NCBI GenBank assembly: GCA_041494445.1 | Contig: JBGQAU010000076.1 | Location: 1-14,889, forward strand | Reading direction: 5' to 3' | DNA from: JAIQFR01 sp041494445 | Lineage (GTDB): Bacteria > Acidobacteriota > Polarisedimenticolia > Polarisedimenticolales > JAIQFR01 | Length of the DNA stretch: 14,889 nucleotides | Shown here: positions 4,870-12,648 of the stretch, piece after piece | Layout of the letters: every line of letters begins with the position of its first letter | Numbering within the stretch: position 1 is the stretch's first letter | The notes under the pieces: model-generated | Database searches by the model: none | What the model was told of the DNA's origin: nothing | What the model saw: the letters and a program-made list of their open reading frames with translations, nothing else | Translations under genes and position numbers: made by a program

Positions 4870-7496
4870 GCGCTCCCCAGGGCGGCGAGTGCCGCGGCCA
4901 GCTGCCCCTCCCGTCCTTGCGCCTTTCCGTCGAGTTTCGCGTGCAGTGCCGCCTGGAGTCCCACGGCGATCCGAGGCCCCTGGCGCACACCGGCCCGAAG
5001 CAGGTCCCGGCCGTCGATGTCCGGCCTCACGTCGCGGAGGCGCGAGAGATAGTCGGAAACCGCCTTTCGCGTCTCCTCCCGCCCGGTGAGTGCCATCGCC
5101 ATCAGGAGCGTCTCGGGCGGCTCGCCCCGGCACGCCTCGTGGATCCGGCTCGGGGTGTGCGAGCACCTGGCGAGGCGCGAGACGACGCGGCGAACGCGTT
5201 CCGGGGCGTCGGCCAGGATCCGCTTCGCGTCGCGGCCGGGCCTGAGCCGCGCGAGCATCTCGCGCCGCGCCGTGGAACTCAGATCCTCCGCGAGGACGCC
5301 GAGGATCACGGTCCAGCCGAGGAGCGTCTCGTCGCGGTAGAGCAGCCGGTACCAGCCGAGGACCTCCTCGGCGCGCTCGAGTCGCGCGAACGTCCGCCGC
5401 GAGGGATCGAGGTCCGGGTGGAGCACCCTGAGCAGGCCGAACTGCTTCATCATCTCGACGGCGCGCACCGCTCGCTTCTCGCTCAACGTCTGCTCCACTT
5501 CCCGTCTCAGGCGGAGGGGGGACAGACGGTCGAACACCTTCTCCCGGTGGGCTACCCGAATCAGGTGGGCGGTCTCCCGTGCGATCTCGAAGTCGAGACG
5601 GACGGCGAAGCGAACGGCGCGGAGCGCGCGCGTAGGGTCCTCGATGAAGGACAGGCCGTGGAGCACGCGGATCTTCCCGTCGACGAGGTCTTTCCGCCCC
5701 CCGAAGAAGTCGGCAAGGCGGCCGAACCCGGACGGGGTCAGCCGCACCGCGAGAGCGTTGATGGTGAAGTCCCGCCGGAAGAGGTCCTGCCGCAGCCCTC
5801 CCGGCGCCACCTCGGGGAGGGCGGCGGGACGGCGATAGTGCTCGGTGCGGGCCGCCGCGAGGTCGATCCGAAGCCCGTCGTCAAGGAAGAGCGCCGCGGT
5901 CTGGAACGCCTCGTGCGTCCGGAGCCGGCCGCCGAGGCGCCCCGCAAGGGCGGACGCCAGCGCCCCCGCATCCCCCTCGACCACCACGTCGAGATCACGG
6001 TTCTCGCGCTTGAGCAGGAGATCCCGCACGACGCCGCCCACCAGGTAGGCGGGAGTCCCTCGCTCCGAGGCGAGATCGCCCAGCGAGCGGAGCACCGCCA
6101 TGGCCCGCGGGGTGAGACGCCTCTGCATCATCGGCGCGAGGTCGAAGCCCCCGTCCTCGTCGCGCCAACCGCGACCCTCGGCGTCGGGGACCTGGCGTGC
6201 CGCCGCCTCGCGCTCGTACAGGTGCCGCAGGAACGAGGTGCGGGTCACGATGCCCGTGATCCGACCCGGCCCGTCCCCGACCAGGATGAATCGGAGGTTG
6301 CGCGACAGCAGGCGCCGCTCGATCGTCTCGACGTCCGCCTCGGGAGGAACGACATCGATCTCCGCCGACACGAGATCCCTCACGGCTCGGGAACCCAGGC
6401 CGTGGTGAAGAGCGGAATCCGCGATCTGCCGCGTCAGCGCCCCGATGACCCGGGCGCCATCGCGCACCGGAAGTGCGTTGATCCGGTACCGGTTCATGAT
6501 CCCGACGGCCTCGTCCACGGTCGACCTCGCAGCGACGGTGTGGAGGATTGGGTGGGCGAGGTCGGCGGCCCGGACCGAGGGAACGAGCGTGTCCCGCAGC
6601 GCGACGAGGAGAGCTTCCTTCGCCTCGATCAGGGTCACGCCGCGAAGAACGGCGGACGCCGCAGGGGGGTGCCCGCCTCCGCCGAACGCCGCGGCCACGC
6701 GCGAGGCGTTGAGGTCCGCGGTGCGGCTCCGCACGATCAGGACGATACGGTCCTCCATCCGGATCAGAGCGGCCATCCGTTCCGCCGCCGTGGCCTGGAC
6801 GTACAGCTGGACCACCACCGAGGCTTCCGGCACGAAGCGCTCGGCGGCGACCGCGGCCACGACCACCTCCTGACCCCGGATCCGGTAGGGGCGCGCATCG
6901 TGGAGGATCGCGTGGTAGAGGTCCACCTGGTCCGGCGTGAGGCCGCGAGCGAGCGTCCTCGCGACCCGCCCGAGGTCCGCGCCCCGGTCCACGAGCCAGG
7001 CGGCGGCACGGAGGTCCTCGGCGGTGGTGCCGGCGTGAAGCAGACTTCCCGTGTCCTCGTAGATTCCCAGCGCGAGGAAGGTCGCCTGGCCCGGCGTGAT
7101 CTCGAGGCCCCTCTCCTTCAGCATCGTGGTCATGAGCGTGCTGACGGCCCCGGTGGGGCGACGGTGGATCACGGCGCCGGGAGGGTCTCCGGCCGGCGGG
7201 TGGTGGTCGTAGCAGGTGAGGGGGACGCGGCCCGGGGGGACGAGCACCTCCTGGAACCTTCCGATCCGTTCCAAGGAAGTCGTATCCACGAGCACGATGG
7301 CCGTCACCGCGCCGAGGTCGACGTCGCGCGAGCGCGTCTCGGGCAGGAGGTCCGGCTCCGCCTCCAGGTACGCCTTCACCGCGGAAGACTTCGCTCCGGG
7401 AAACGACGCAACGGCCCCCGGGTGAAGCAGCAGCGCCGCGAGCACGCCGGCCGCGCAGTCGAAGTCCGCGGTTTCGTGCGTGGTGACCAGGATCAC
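4866..7496 (-). CDS. DHH phosphoesterase / twin CBS / tRNA nucleotidyltransferase fusion protein
   Basis: An 876-residue multidomain enzyme. The N-terminal DHH domain has TTHETADFDC (5-14), VLVDTT (68-73), DHH (97-99) and YEDTGS (146-151), so the metal-binding residues look intact. DHHA1 ends with GGGGHPPAAS (272-281). Two CBS domains span about 308-428. The class II nucleotidyltransferase head has GGVVRD (487-492), the catalytic DLD (501-503), RRDFTINAL (574-582) and the nucleotide-template motif EDPTR (619-623). An RNA-binding C-terminal half follows. Such fusions act on tRNA 3' ends. In Aquifex and Geobacter the CCA-adding job is split between a CC-adding and an A-adding enzyme, and I cannot tell from sequence which activity this one has; poly(A) polymerase is also possible. 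GTG 7496 places the start exactly where the family begins (M-x-x-x-TTH). An alternative GTG at 7541 would overlap the recombinase stop by four bases, adding 15 residues with atypical codon use. Confidence 0.9.
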   Translation of the reverse strand: MILVTTHETADFDCAAGVLAALLLHPGAVASFPGAKSSAVKAYLEAEPDLLPETRSRDVDLGAVTAIVLVDTTSLERIGRFQEVLVPPGRVPLTCYDHHPPAGDPPGAVIHRRPTGAVSTLMTTMLKERGLEITPGQATFLALGIYEDTGSLLHAGTTAEDLRAAAWLVDRGADLGRVARTLARGLTPDQVDLYHAILHDARPYRIRGQEVVVAAVAAERFVPEASVVVQLYVQATAAERMAALIRMEDRIVLIVRSRTADLNASRVAAAFGGGGHPPAASAVLRGVTLIEAKEALLVALRDTLVPSVRAADLAHPILHTVAARSTVDEAVGIMNRYRINALPVRDGARVIGALTRQIADSALHHGLGSRAVRDLVSAEIDVVPPEADVETIERRLLSRNLRFILVGDGPGRITGIVTRTSFLRHLYEREAAARQVPDAEGRGWRDEDGGFDLAPMMQRRLTPRAMAVLRSLGDLASERGTPAYLVGGVVRDLLLKRENRDLDVVVEGDAGALASALAGRLGGRLRTHEAFQTAALFLDDGLRIDLAAARTEHYRRPAALPEVAPGGLRQDLFRRDFTINALAVRLTPSGFGRLADFFGGRKDLVDGKIRVLHGLSFIEDPTRALRAVRFAVRLDFEIARETAHLIRVAHREKVFDRLSPLRLRREVEQTLSEKRAVRAVEMMKQFGLLRVLHPDLDPSRRTFARLERAEEVLGWYRLLYRDETLLGWTVILGVLAEDLSSTARREMLARLRPGRDAKRILADAPERVRRVVSRLARCSHTPSRIHEACRGEPPETLLMAMALTGREETRKAVSDYLSRLRDVRPDIDGRDLLRAGVRQGPRIAVGLQAALHAKLDGKAQGREGQLAAALAALGSA

Positions 7497-7537
7497 CGGG
7501 CAAGGGTAAGCCCGAGCCGCGGCCGCGCACAACCCTC

Positions 7538-8455
7538 TCACGCCCTCGGGTGGAAGTCCCTGTAGAGGCGCTTCAGACGTTCCCGATTGACATGGGTGTA
7601 GATCTGGGTGGTGGAGATGTCCGCGTGGCCCAGGAGCAACTGCACCGAGCGAAGGTCGGCGCCATGCTCGAGCAAGTGGGTCGCGAAGGAGTGCCGGACC
7701 GTGTGCGGCGAGAGGCGGCCCCTGATCCCTGCCCTCACGCCATACGCCTTGATGATCTTCCAGAATCCCTGGCGGGTCATCGGCGCCCCGCGATGGTTCA
7801 CGAAGAGGACGTTGCTCCGTCGCGAGCGGAGGAGCGCCGGACGCCCGAGCGCGAGGTAGCGCTGCAGGGCCGTGTCGGCCTCCCCTCCCAGCGGGACCAC
7901 CCGTTCCTTCGAGCCCTTGCCGATGCACCGCAGGTAGCCGCCGTCGAGATGCAGGTCGCCGAGCCGCAGGCCGATCAGCTCGCTGACGCGCAGCCCCGTC
8001 GCGTAGAGCACCTCGAGCATTGCGGCATCGCGAAGGCCGCGAGGGTCGCCGTGGCTCGGGGCGGCCAGAAGCGCCTCGACCTCGGCGAAGCTCAGGACCT
8101 TCGGCAGCGTCCTCCAGGTCCTCGGCGCGTCCAGATAGGCGCTCGGGTCCTCGGAGATGACCTCCTCCGCCAGGAGATAGCCGAAGAAGCCGCGGACGGC
8201 GACCAGCCAGCGGGCGACGGAGCGAGGCGACCGTCCCTCGATCCGCATCCGCCGTAGCTGCCGGAGAAGGTCCTCCTTTCGCGCGGACTCGGGTCTCAGT
8301 CCTTCATCCATCCCGCGGGCGAGCGCCTCGACGTCCCGGCGGTAGGCGACGAGCGTATTGGCCGAGAGTCCGCGCTCGGCGGCGAGGTGGTCGAGGTATC
8401 GGGCCAGCCATCCGATCGGCTCGCGGGGTCCCGCTCCGGTGCTTGGGGCCGTCAC
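7538..8455 (-). CDS. xerD: Tyrosine recombinase of the XerC/XerD family
   Basis: A 305-residue recombinase, close to the usual 298-305 for XerC/XerD, which resolves chromosome dimers at dif during cell division. A SAM-like N-terminal DNA-binding domain (about 14-105) precedes the catalytic domain. The full catalytic set is visible: R156 in ATGLRVSEL, K180 in IGKGSKERVVPL, H251 and R254 in SPHTVRHSFATHLL, H277 in LLLGHADISTTQIYTHV, and the nucleophile Y286. The last block is typical of XerD, but XerC versus XerD is not secure from one copy. The start is GTG at 8455, overlapping the dtd stop in a GTGA; a GGGGAGG ribosome binding site lies eight bases upstream. A mobile-element integrase is unlikely, since there are no attachment site or phage genes and it sits inside a coupled housekeeping operon. 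Confidence 0.93.
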   Translation of the reverse strand: MTAPSTGAGPREPIGWLARYLDHLAAERGLSANTLVAYRRDVEALARGMDEGLRPESARKEDLLRQLRRMRIEGRSPRSVARWLVAVRGFFGYLLAEEVISEDPSAYLDAPRTWRTLPKVLSFAEVEALLAAPSHGDPRGLRDAAMLEVLYATGLRVSELIGLRLGDLHLDGGYLRCIGKGSKERVVPLGGEADTALQRYLALGRPALLRSRRSNVLFVNHRGAPMTRQGFWKIIKAYGVRAGIRGRLSPHTVRHSFATHLLEHGADLRSVQLLLGHADISTTQIYTHVNRERLKRLYRDFHPRA

Positions 8456-8910
8456 CGCGCTTCCCTCCCCGGGGGCGGATCGAGAAGGACCGTGACCGGC
8501 CCGTCGTTCACCAGCTCCACCTCCATCATGGCCTGGAAGACGCCGGTCTCCACCCGGACTCCGCGCGCGGCGAGACGCGCGGCGTAACATCTGTAGAGCG
8601 GCTCGGCCTCGGCCGGGAGGGCCGCGGCGTCGAAGGAGGGACGACGCCCGCGCCGTGTCGACGCCGCGAGTGTGAACTGCGAGACCACGAGCGCCTCCCC
8701 CCCGGCATCGAGGAGACTCCGGTTCATCCTGCCCTGCTCGTCGGGAAAGACCCGCAGCTCGGCGGTCTTGTCCGCGAGATACTCGGCGTCCCGCGACGCG
8801 TCACCCCGCTCGACGCCGACGAGAACCAGAAGACCGCGCCCGATCGAGCCCGCCGGGTGCCCCCCGATGCAAACTTCCGCGCGTGACACCCGCTGGAGGA
8901 GCACCTTCAC
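8452..8910 (-). CDS. dtd: D-aminoacyl-tRNA deacylase
   Basis: A 152-residue cytoplasmic proofreading enzyme that removes D-amino acids (and glycine mischarged on tRNA-Ala) from tRNA. It starts MKVLLQRVSRAEV, as the family does, and carries both signature motifs: SQFTLAAS (77-84) and the cross-subunit motif NDGPVT (135-140), which together form the active site of the homodimer. GRRPSF (88-93) is also typical. Length matches the family (about 145-150), with a short basic tail. The start is GTG at 8910 in a GTGA overlap with the DUF4340 gene, and the end overlaps the recombinase start the same way. A GGGAG with an eight-base spacer serves as ribosome binding site. Its place between a membrane ABC module and a recombinase says little about its role. 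Confidence 0.96.
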   Translation of the reverse strand: MKVLLQRVSRAEVCIGGHPAGSIGRGLLVLVGVERGDASRDAEYLADKTAELRVFPDEQGRMNRSLLDAGGEALVVSQFTLAASTRRGRRPSFDAAALPAEAEPLYRCYAARLAARGVRVETGVFQAMMEVELVNDGPVTVLLDPPPGREAR

Positions 8911-10286
8911 GGCTTCCGCTCCCCGTTCCCCCGGTCGGCCGCCGGTGCCGCCAGATCCGCCGGGCGCCGGGGCAGCGCGGCGAGCTGGGCGATCGGGATC
9001 TCGAAGAGGCATCCCGGTCGCGTCGTGCTTCGCGCGCGCAACGTTTCCTCGGAATTGGCCGCGGCGACCGGAGGTACGCGGTCGAGCTCGAGGCGGCCGA
9101 GGGGTCTCCCCTCCCCCTCGAGCTCGATCGTCAGGGCGGGCGCGAACGGGTGTGACGGCGCATCCTCCACCCGGGCCGCCCGGATCCAGCGGAGGCCGTC
9201 GACCATCTCGTCGATCCGCGTTCCGTCGGCCTGGAGCGGGGGGCCGGAGTTCCCGCGGACGGACCAGGCGGTCCCCTCGCGGGCGCGGGAGGCGCCGAGC
9301 CGGATCCCGCTTCCCTCGATCCGCACGCCCCGGAGGTCGGGGGATGAGAACAGGAGCGGCCGGTGCTCGCGGAACTCGGCCGGCGCACGCAGCATCTCGG
9401 AAACGTCGGAGTCCGCCACCACGCCGCTCCAGACGCCGCCCTCGCGCCGCGCCCGCCGCTCGCCGCGGGAGTCGGCCCGGGCGATCTCCGCTCCGAGGGA
9501 GCCGTGCCCGGTCTCGATCGAAATCGCGACCTCGACGCCTTCGACCGACGCCGCGCCGGTCTTGGACGAAGCCGCGGGAAGGAACCGGGCGAGGGAGAGC
9601 GTCGAGACGCTCCGGGCCAGACCGTCGGCCGCGGCGAAGTCCGCGAGGTCCCTCACCGGCTCGGCAAGCGACCACGAGCTTCCCTCGCGCGCCAGCGCGA
9701 GGCGGCCCGATGGGCGCGCGATGACGATTCGCCGGATCGCGTCCGCCTCGACCGGGATCAACCTCCGCTCCCTGAAGCTCTCGGGGGCGCGCTCCACCGA
9801 TACGCCGCCCAGGTCCGCCAGCAGCACGCGTCCGTCTCCGAGCGAGACGTAGCGCTCCGGGGCCACCGGCGAATGGCGGCCGAGACGGACGAGCCGCGCC
9901 GCGCCCTGCTTCCCGCGCTCGATGCGCACGACCGTCGCCGACCCCTCGAGACCGAAGCCGCCGAGGTTCCGCCCCTTCTCCTGCACGACCCGCAGGAGCC
10001 TCGCGTCCGCGAGCCCTCGCAGGAACGCTTCGACCTGGCGAGGATCGGCCTCCGCGGAGAGCGGCTTCACGATTCTCCAGCCCTTTTCCCCCAGACGCTC
10101 GATCCGGCAAACCGGGGCGCCACCTCCGATCTCGACGGCGCTCACGGCGTCGAGATCGCCACCGAGGAGCGTTCCGAGCCCGTCTGCCTCCCCCTTCGAG
10201 GGAGACGGCGATCGATCCCTCCAGAAGACGGCGGCCAGCGCGGCGGCGAGAAGGAGGGCAAGAACGATGAGGCCGCGAAGGCTCAC
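8907..10286 (-). CDS. DUF4340 membrane-anchored extracytoplasmic protein of the ABC module
   Basis: A 459-residue protein with a single N-terminal membrane anchor (about 5-22, GLIVLALLLAAALAAVFW) and a large soluble part expected outside the cytoplasmic membrane. Three repeats can be seen, each opening with a conserved tryptophan (W70, W205, W341; spacing 135 and 136 residues), then a hydrophobic-proline-alanine-aspartate segment and a helix rich in Leu and Arg (for example GWRIVKPLSAEADPRQ and SWSLAEPVRDLADFAA). This matches DUF4340, a family commonly encoded beside GldG-like ABC proteins. No enzyme motif is evident; its substrate is unknown. The start is GTG at 10286 in a GTGA overlap with the upstream gene, with AAGGCGG five bases before it. 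Four-base overlaps at both ends argue for stoichiometric production with its neighbours. Confidence 0.88.
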   Translation of the reverse strand: MSLRGLIVLALLLAAALAAVFWRDRSPSPSKGEADGLGTLLGGDLDAVSAVEIGGGAPVCRIERLGEKGWRIVKPLSAEADPRQVEAFLRGLADARLLRVVQEKGRNLGGFGLEGSATVVRIERGKQGAARLVRLGRHSPVAPERYVSLGDGRVLLADLGGVSVERAPESFRERRLIPVEADAIRRIVIARPSGRLALAREGSSWSLAEPVRDLADFAAADGLARSVSTLSLARFLPAASSKTGAASVEGVEVAISIETGHGSLGAEIARADSRGERRARREGGVWSGVVADSDVSEMLRAPAEFREHRPLLFSSPDLRGVRIEGSGIRLGASRAREGTAWSVRGNSGPPLQADGTRIDEMVDGLRWIRAARVEDAPSHPFAPALTIELEGEGRPLGRLELDRVPPVAAANSEETLRARSTTRPGCLFEIPIAQLAALPRRPADLAAPAADRGNGERKP

Positions 10287-11872
10287 AGCAACCGCCTTCG
10301 CCACCAGACCGCGAGGCCGACGATGAGGAGCGCCTCCGGGAACAGCAGGACGCTGAACCGGAACAGATTGCGGTAGTCGGCCTCGGTCATGTCGAGTCGC
10401 GAGGGACGGAACCCCCTCGGTCTCTCGGCGATGAGATCCTCCTGGCCTCGCAGCCAGGCGACCGCGTTGAGGAGAAACTCCTTGTTGAAGAACTCCGCGA
10501 GGTGGGCGTTCGTCGCGAGGTCGGAATCCCCGATCACCACGAGCCGCGGCGCGGCCTTGGGCGCCGTCGATGATGCCCCCTCCGCGTCCGCTCCCGCCGG
10601 AGGCGCCCGGCGTGCGGCAACCGCCACCGGGACCGGCCCCGGGAGATCGCCTGGGCCGCGTGGAACGGCTCCGGTCGAAAGCATCTTCCGGTAGTCCGCG
10701 ACGGCCCAGGAGGATGGCCGGGTTCTCGCGATGACCGACGCCCCCACGCCCGGAAGTCCGCCTTCCGTCTTGGCATCCACCGAGCGTGCCTCGAAGAGGA
10801 CGAGGCGCTCCTTGAAGTCGCGCGTGATCGGGTGGGGGGGGAAGTCCTCGACGATCGGGTCGAGCCCGAGCCTCGCGCCGAGGAACGGGATCTGCTCGCG
10901 GTCCACGATCATGTCGTCGCCGACGGCCACCCGGAAGTCCGCGAGGACCGGGGCGAGACCCGGATCCGTCCCCGGATCGAGAAGGAGCAGGACGCGCCCA
11001 CCTCGCTCGAGGTAGGCGCGGATCTCGGACACCTCGTGCGGGAGTAGCGGCTTGCGCGGCCCGATCACTGCCAGGAGGGCGGCGTCGGCGGCGACTGCGG
11101 GCTGCGCCGCCAGGAGGAGCGTACGCACCTCGAAGTTCTCCCCGCGCAACGCCTCCGCCAGGGCCGCAGCGCCTCCGGGGGCCTCGGCGTCGTCCGGCGC
11201 CGCCTCGCCGTGCCCGGAAAGGAAGTAGACCGCCCGGGGCCCCGGACGGGTCACCTTGAGGACGAGATTGGCGACCACCCCTTCCGAAAGCGCTCCTCCC
11301 TCGCGATCCCCGGCGCTCTCGGCGGAGGTCTCTCCCGAGCGTGCCACCAGGACCCCTCTTCTCGCCACCCCGTAGCGGTCCGCGAGGCTCGGGTCCTGCT
11401 CGGGATCCACGAATCGCCAGGTGAGGCGGGGCGATGCCGCCGCGAACCTGTCGAGCATCTCGGCGAGGTCCCGCTTCCCCGCGTCGCCCGCGCCGAAGAA
11501 CGCCAGAAGCTCCACCGTGCGGTCGAGGTGGGCCAGAACCGCCCGGGTCTGCTCGCTCAGCGTGTGGATCCCGCTCTCGGTTGCGTCGTGGCGCCAGGGG
11601 TGGCGCGCCGCGAGCACATTCACCGCCACCAGGATCCCGCCGAACAGGAACGTGCCGAGGGCGGCCTGGAGCCTTTGACGCGTTCCGGCGAGGCTCACGC
11701 TCCGGCGGAAGCCGGCGAGGTTCAGGAGGATCCCCGCCGCCAGGAGGGCGCCGCCGCCGACGAGGTGGACGGCGGTCCACAGGTCGAACGCGTCGGCGAA
11801 CCCGTAGGAGGCCACGCCGAAGACCACGAGCACCAGCCCGGCCCATCCGAGAAACCGCAGCGGGCCGCGCAT
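10283..11872 (-). CDS. GldG-like ABC transporter auxiliary protein
   Basis: A 529-residue membrane protein. It has hydrophobic segments at about 8-25, 33-53 and 70-90, then a long extracytoplasmic domain, and a C-terminal membrane anchor at about 505-523 followed by WWRRR. The block after the third segment (DATESGIHTLSEQTRAVLAHL, 96-116) is the usual start of the GldG / ABC_transp_aux (PF09822) domain. VYFLSGHGE (215-223) and GGRVLLLLDPGTDPGL (291-306) are further family blocks, as is VIGDSDLATNAHL (446-458). Residues 405-441 are an Ala/Pro/Gly-rich low-complexity insert. In Flavobacteria GldG works with GldA and GldF in gliding motility, but homologues are widespread in non-gliding bacteria and their cargo is unknown. 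The start ATG 11872 has an excellent site: GGAGGTGA (11878-11885) contains the stop codon of the permease gene. Confidence 0.9.
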   Translation of the reverse strand: MRGPLRFLGWAGLVLVVFGVASYGFADAFDLWTAVHLVGGGALLAAGILLNLAGFRRSVSLAGTRQRLQAALGTFLFGGILVAVNVLAARHPWRHDATESGIHTLSEQTRAVLAHLDRTVELLAFFGAGDAGKRDLAEMLDRFAAASPRLTWRFVDPEQDPSLADRYGVARRGVLVARSGETSAESAGDREGGALSEGVVANLVLKVTRPGPRAVYFLSGHGEAAPDDAEAPGGAAALAEALRGENFEVRTLLLAAQPAVAADAALLAVIGPRKPLLPHEVSEIRAYLERGGRVLLLLDPGTDPGLAPVLADFRVAVGDDMIVDREQIPFLGARLGLDPIVEDFPPHPITRDFKERLVLFEARSVDAKTEGGLPGVGASVIARTRPSSWAVADYRKMLSTGAVPRGPGDLPGPVPVAVAARRAPPAGADAEGASSTAPKAAPRLVVIGDSDLATNAHLAEFFNKEFLLNAVAWLRGQEDLIAERPRGFRPSRLDMTEADYRNLFRFSVLLFPEALLIVGLAVWWRRRLL

Positions 11873-11877
11873 CCCCG

Positions 11878-12648
11878 TCACCTCCAGCGCTGCGATGCGA
11901 CGATCGCTCGCGCCGTGAACAACCCGAGCGCGGCCAGGGAGAGGAAATACGCCACGTCGCCGCTCGAAACCAGGCCCCGGCTGAGCCCGTCGAACCTCCC
12001 GGGGAGCGAGATCGCCTTCAGCGCCGCCCCGACCCGCGTGCCCAGGGAGTCGGCGGGCCAGTCCACCACGAACAGCATGAGGAACAGGACGAACGAACCG
12101 ACCCCCGCCACGGCCTGGCTCTCGGTGGCCGCCGAGACGGCGATCCCGAGCGCCACCATCGCCGCCGCGGCGAGGCCGAGCCCGAGCCACGCGGTCCAGA
12201 TCGGCCCCGTCTCCGGGTCGCCGTAGCGCAGCAGGATCAGCATGAACGCCCCCGACGCCGCGATCCAAGCGGTCGCCACGGCCAGCAGCCCGAGGTACTT
12301 GCCGAGGACGATCTCCCCGGCCCCGGCGGGCGCCGTGAGGAGCAGCTCGTCGGTCCCCTGTCGGCGCTCCTCCGCGAAGCTCCGCATCGTGAGGATCGGG
12401 AGCACGAACAGGAGGAGGACGAGAAGATTCCTCGCGAGACCCGTGACGACGATCTCGTTGAGGTTGATCCGCTCGACCAGCGTGGGCGCCAGCGCGGCGT
12501 AGCTGCGGAGGGTGCGGGCAAACCCGTCGACCAGCCCGAAGAAGAAGTACCCGCCCAGAAACAGGTAGCTTGCGGCCACCACCCATCCCACCGGCGAGGC
12601 GACCTGGGAGCGAATCTCCTTGAGCGCGACCGCCAGGGCGGGTCTCAT
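11878..12648 (-). CDS. ABC-2 type permease, GldF-like
   Basis: A 256-residue integral membrane protein with about six membrane segments (near 21-40, 70-88, 118-140, 151-175, 182-197 and 231-250). The cytoplasmic coupling stretch MRSFAEERRQGTDELLLTAP (88-107), followed by GEIVLGKYL, is the hallmark of GldF and related ABC-2 permeases that pair with GldA-like ATPases. It should form the transmembrane path or mechanical unit driven by the ATPase encoded just before it. Substrate is unknown; ABC-2 systems include exporters of lipids, polysaccharides and drugs, and also systems that act on envelope proteins without transport. ATG 12648 overlaps the ATPase stop in ATGA, so translation is coupled. 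Five bases separate its stop from the next gene. Confidence 0.93.
   Translation of the reverse strand: MRPALAVALKEIRSQVASPVGWVVAASYLFLGGYFFFGLVDGFARTLRSYAALAPTLVERINLNEIVVTGLARNLLVLLLFVLPILTMRSFAEERRQGTDELLLTAPAGAGEIVLGKYLGLLAVATAWIAASGAFMLILLRYGDPETGPIWTAWLGLGLAAAAMVALGIAVSAATESQAVAGVGSFVLFLMLFVVDWPADSLGTRVGAALKAISLPGRFDGLSRGLVSSGDVAYFLSLAALGLFTARAIVASQRWR

Noticed and set aside
4917..7565. A plus-strand open frame of 882 codons antisense to the nucleotidyltransferase fusion gene.
   Set aside because: Composition is that of an antisense shadow and there is no recognisable domain, while the minus strand encodes a protein with complete catalytic motifs throughout.
7538..8455. The tyrosine recombinase as an integrase marking a mobile island.
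   Set aside because: Length and motifs are those of chromosomal XerC/XerD, it is translationally coupled to dtd, and there are no attachment repeats, tRNA gene or other mobile genes nearby.
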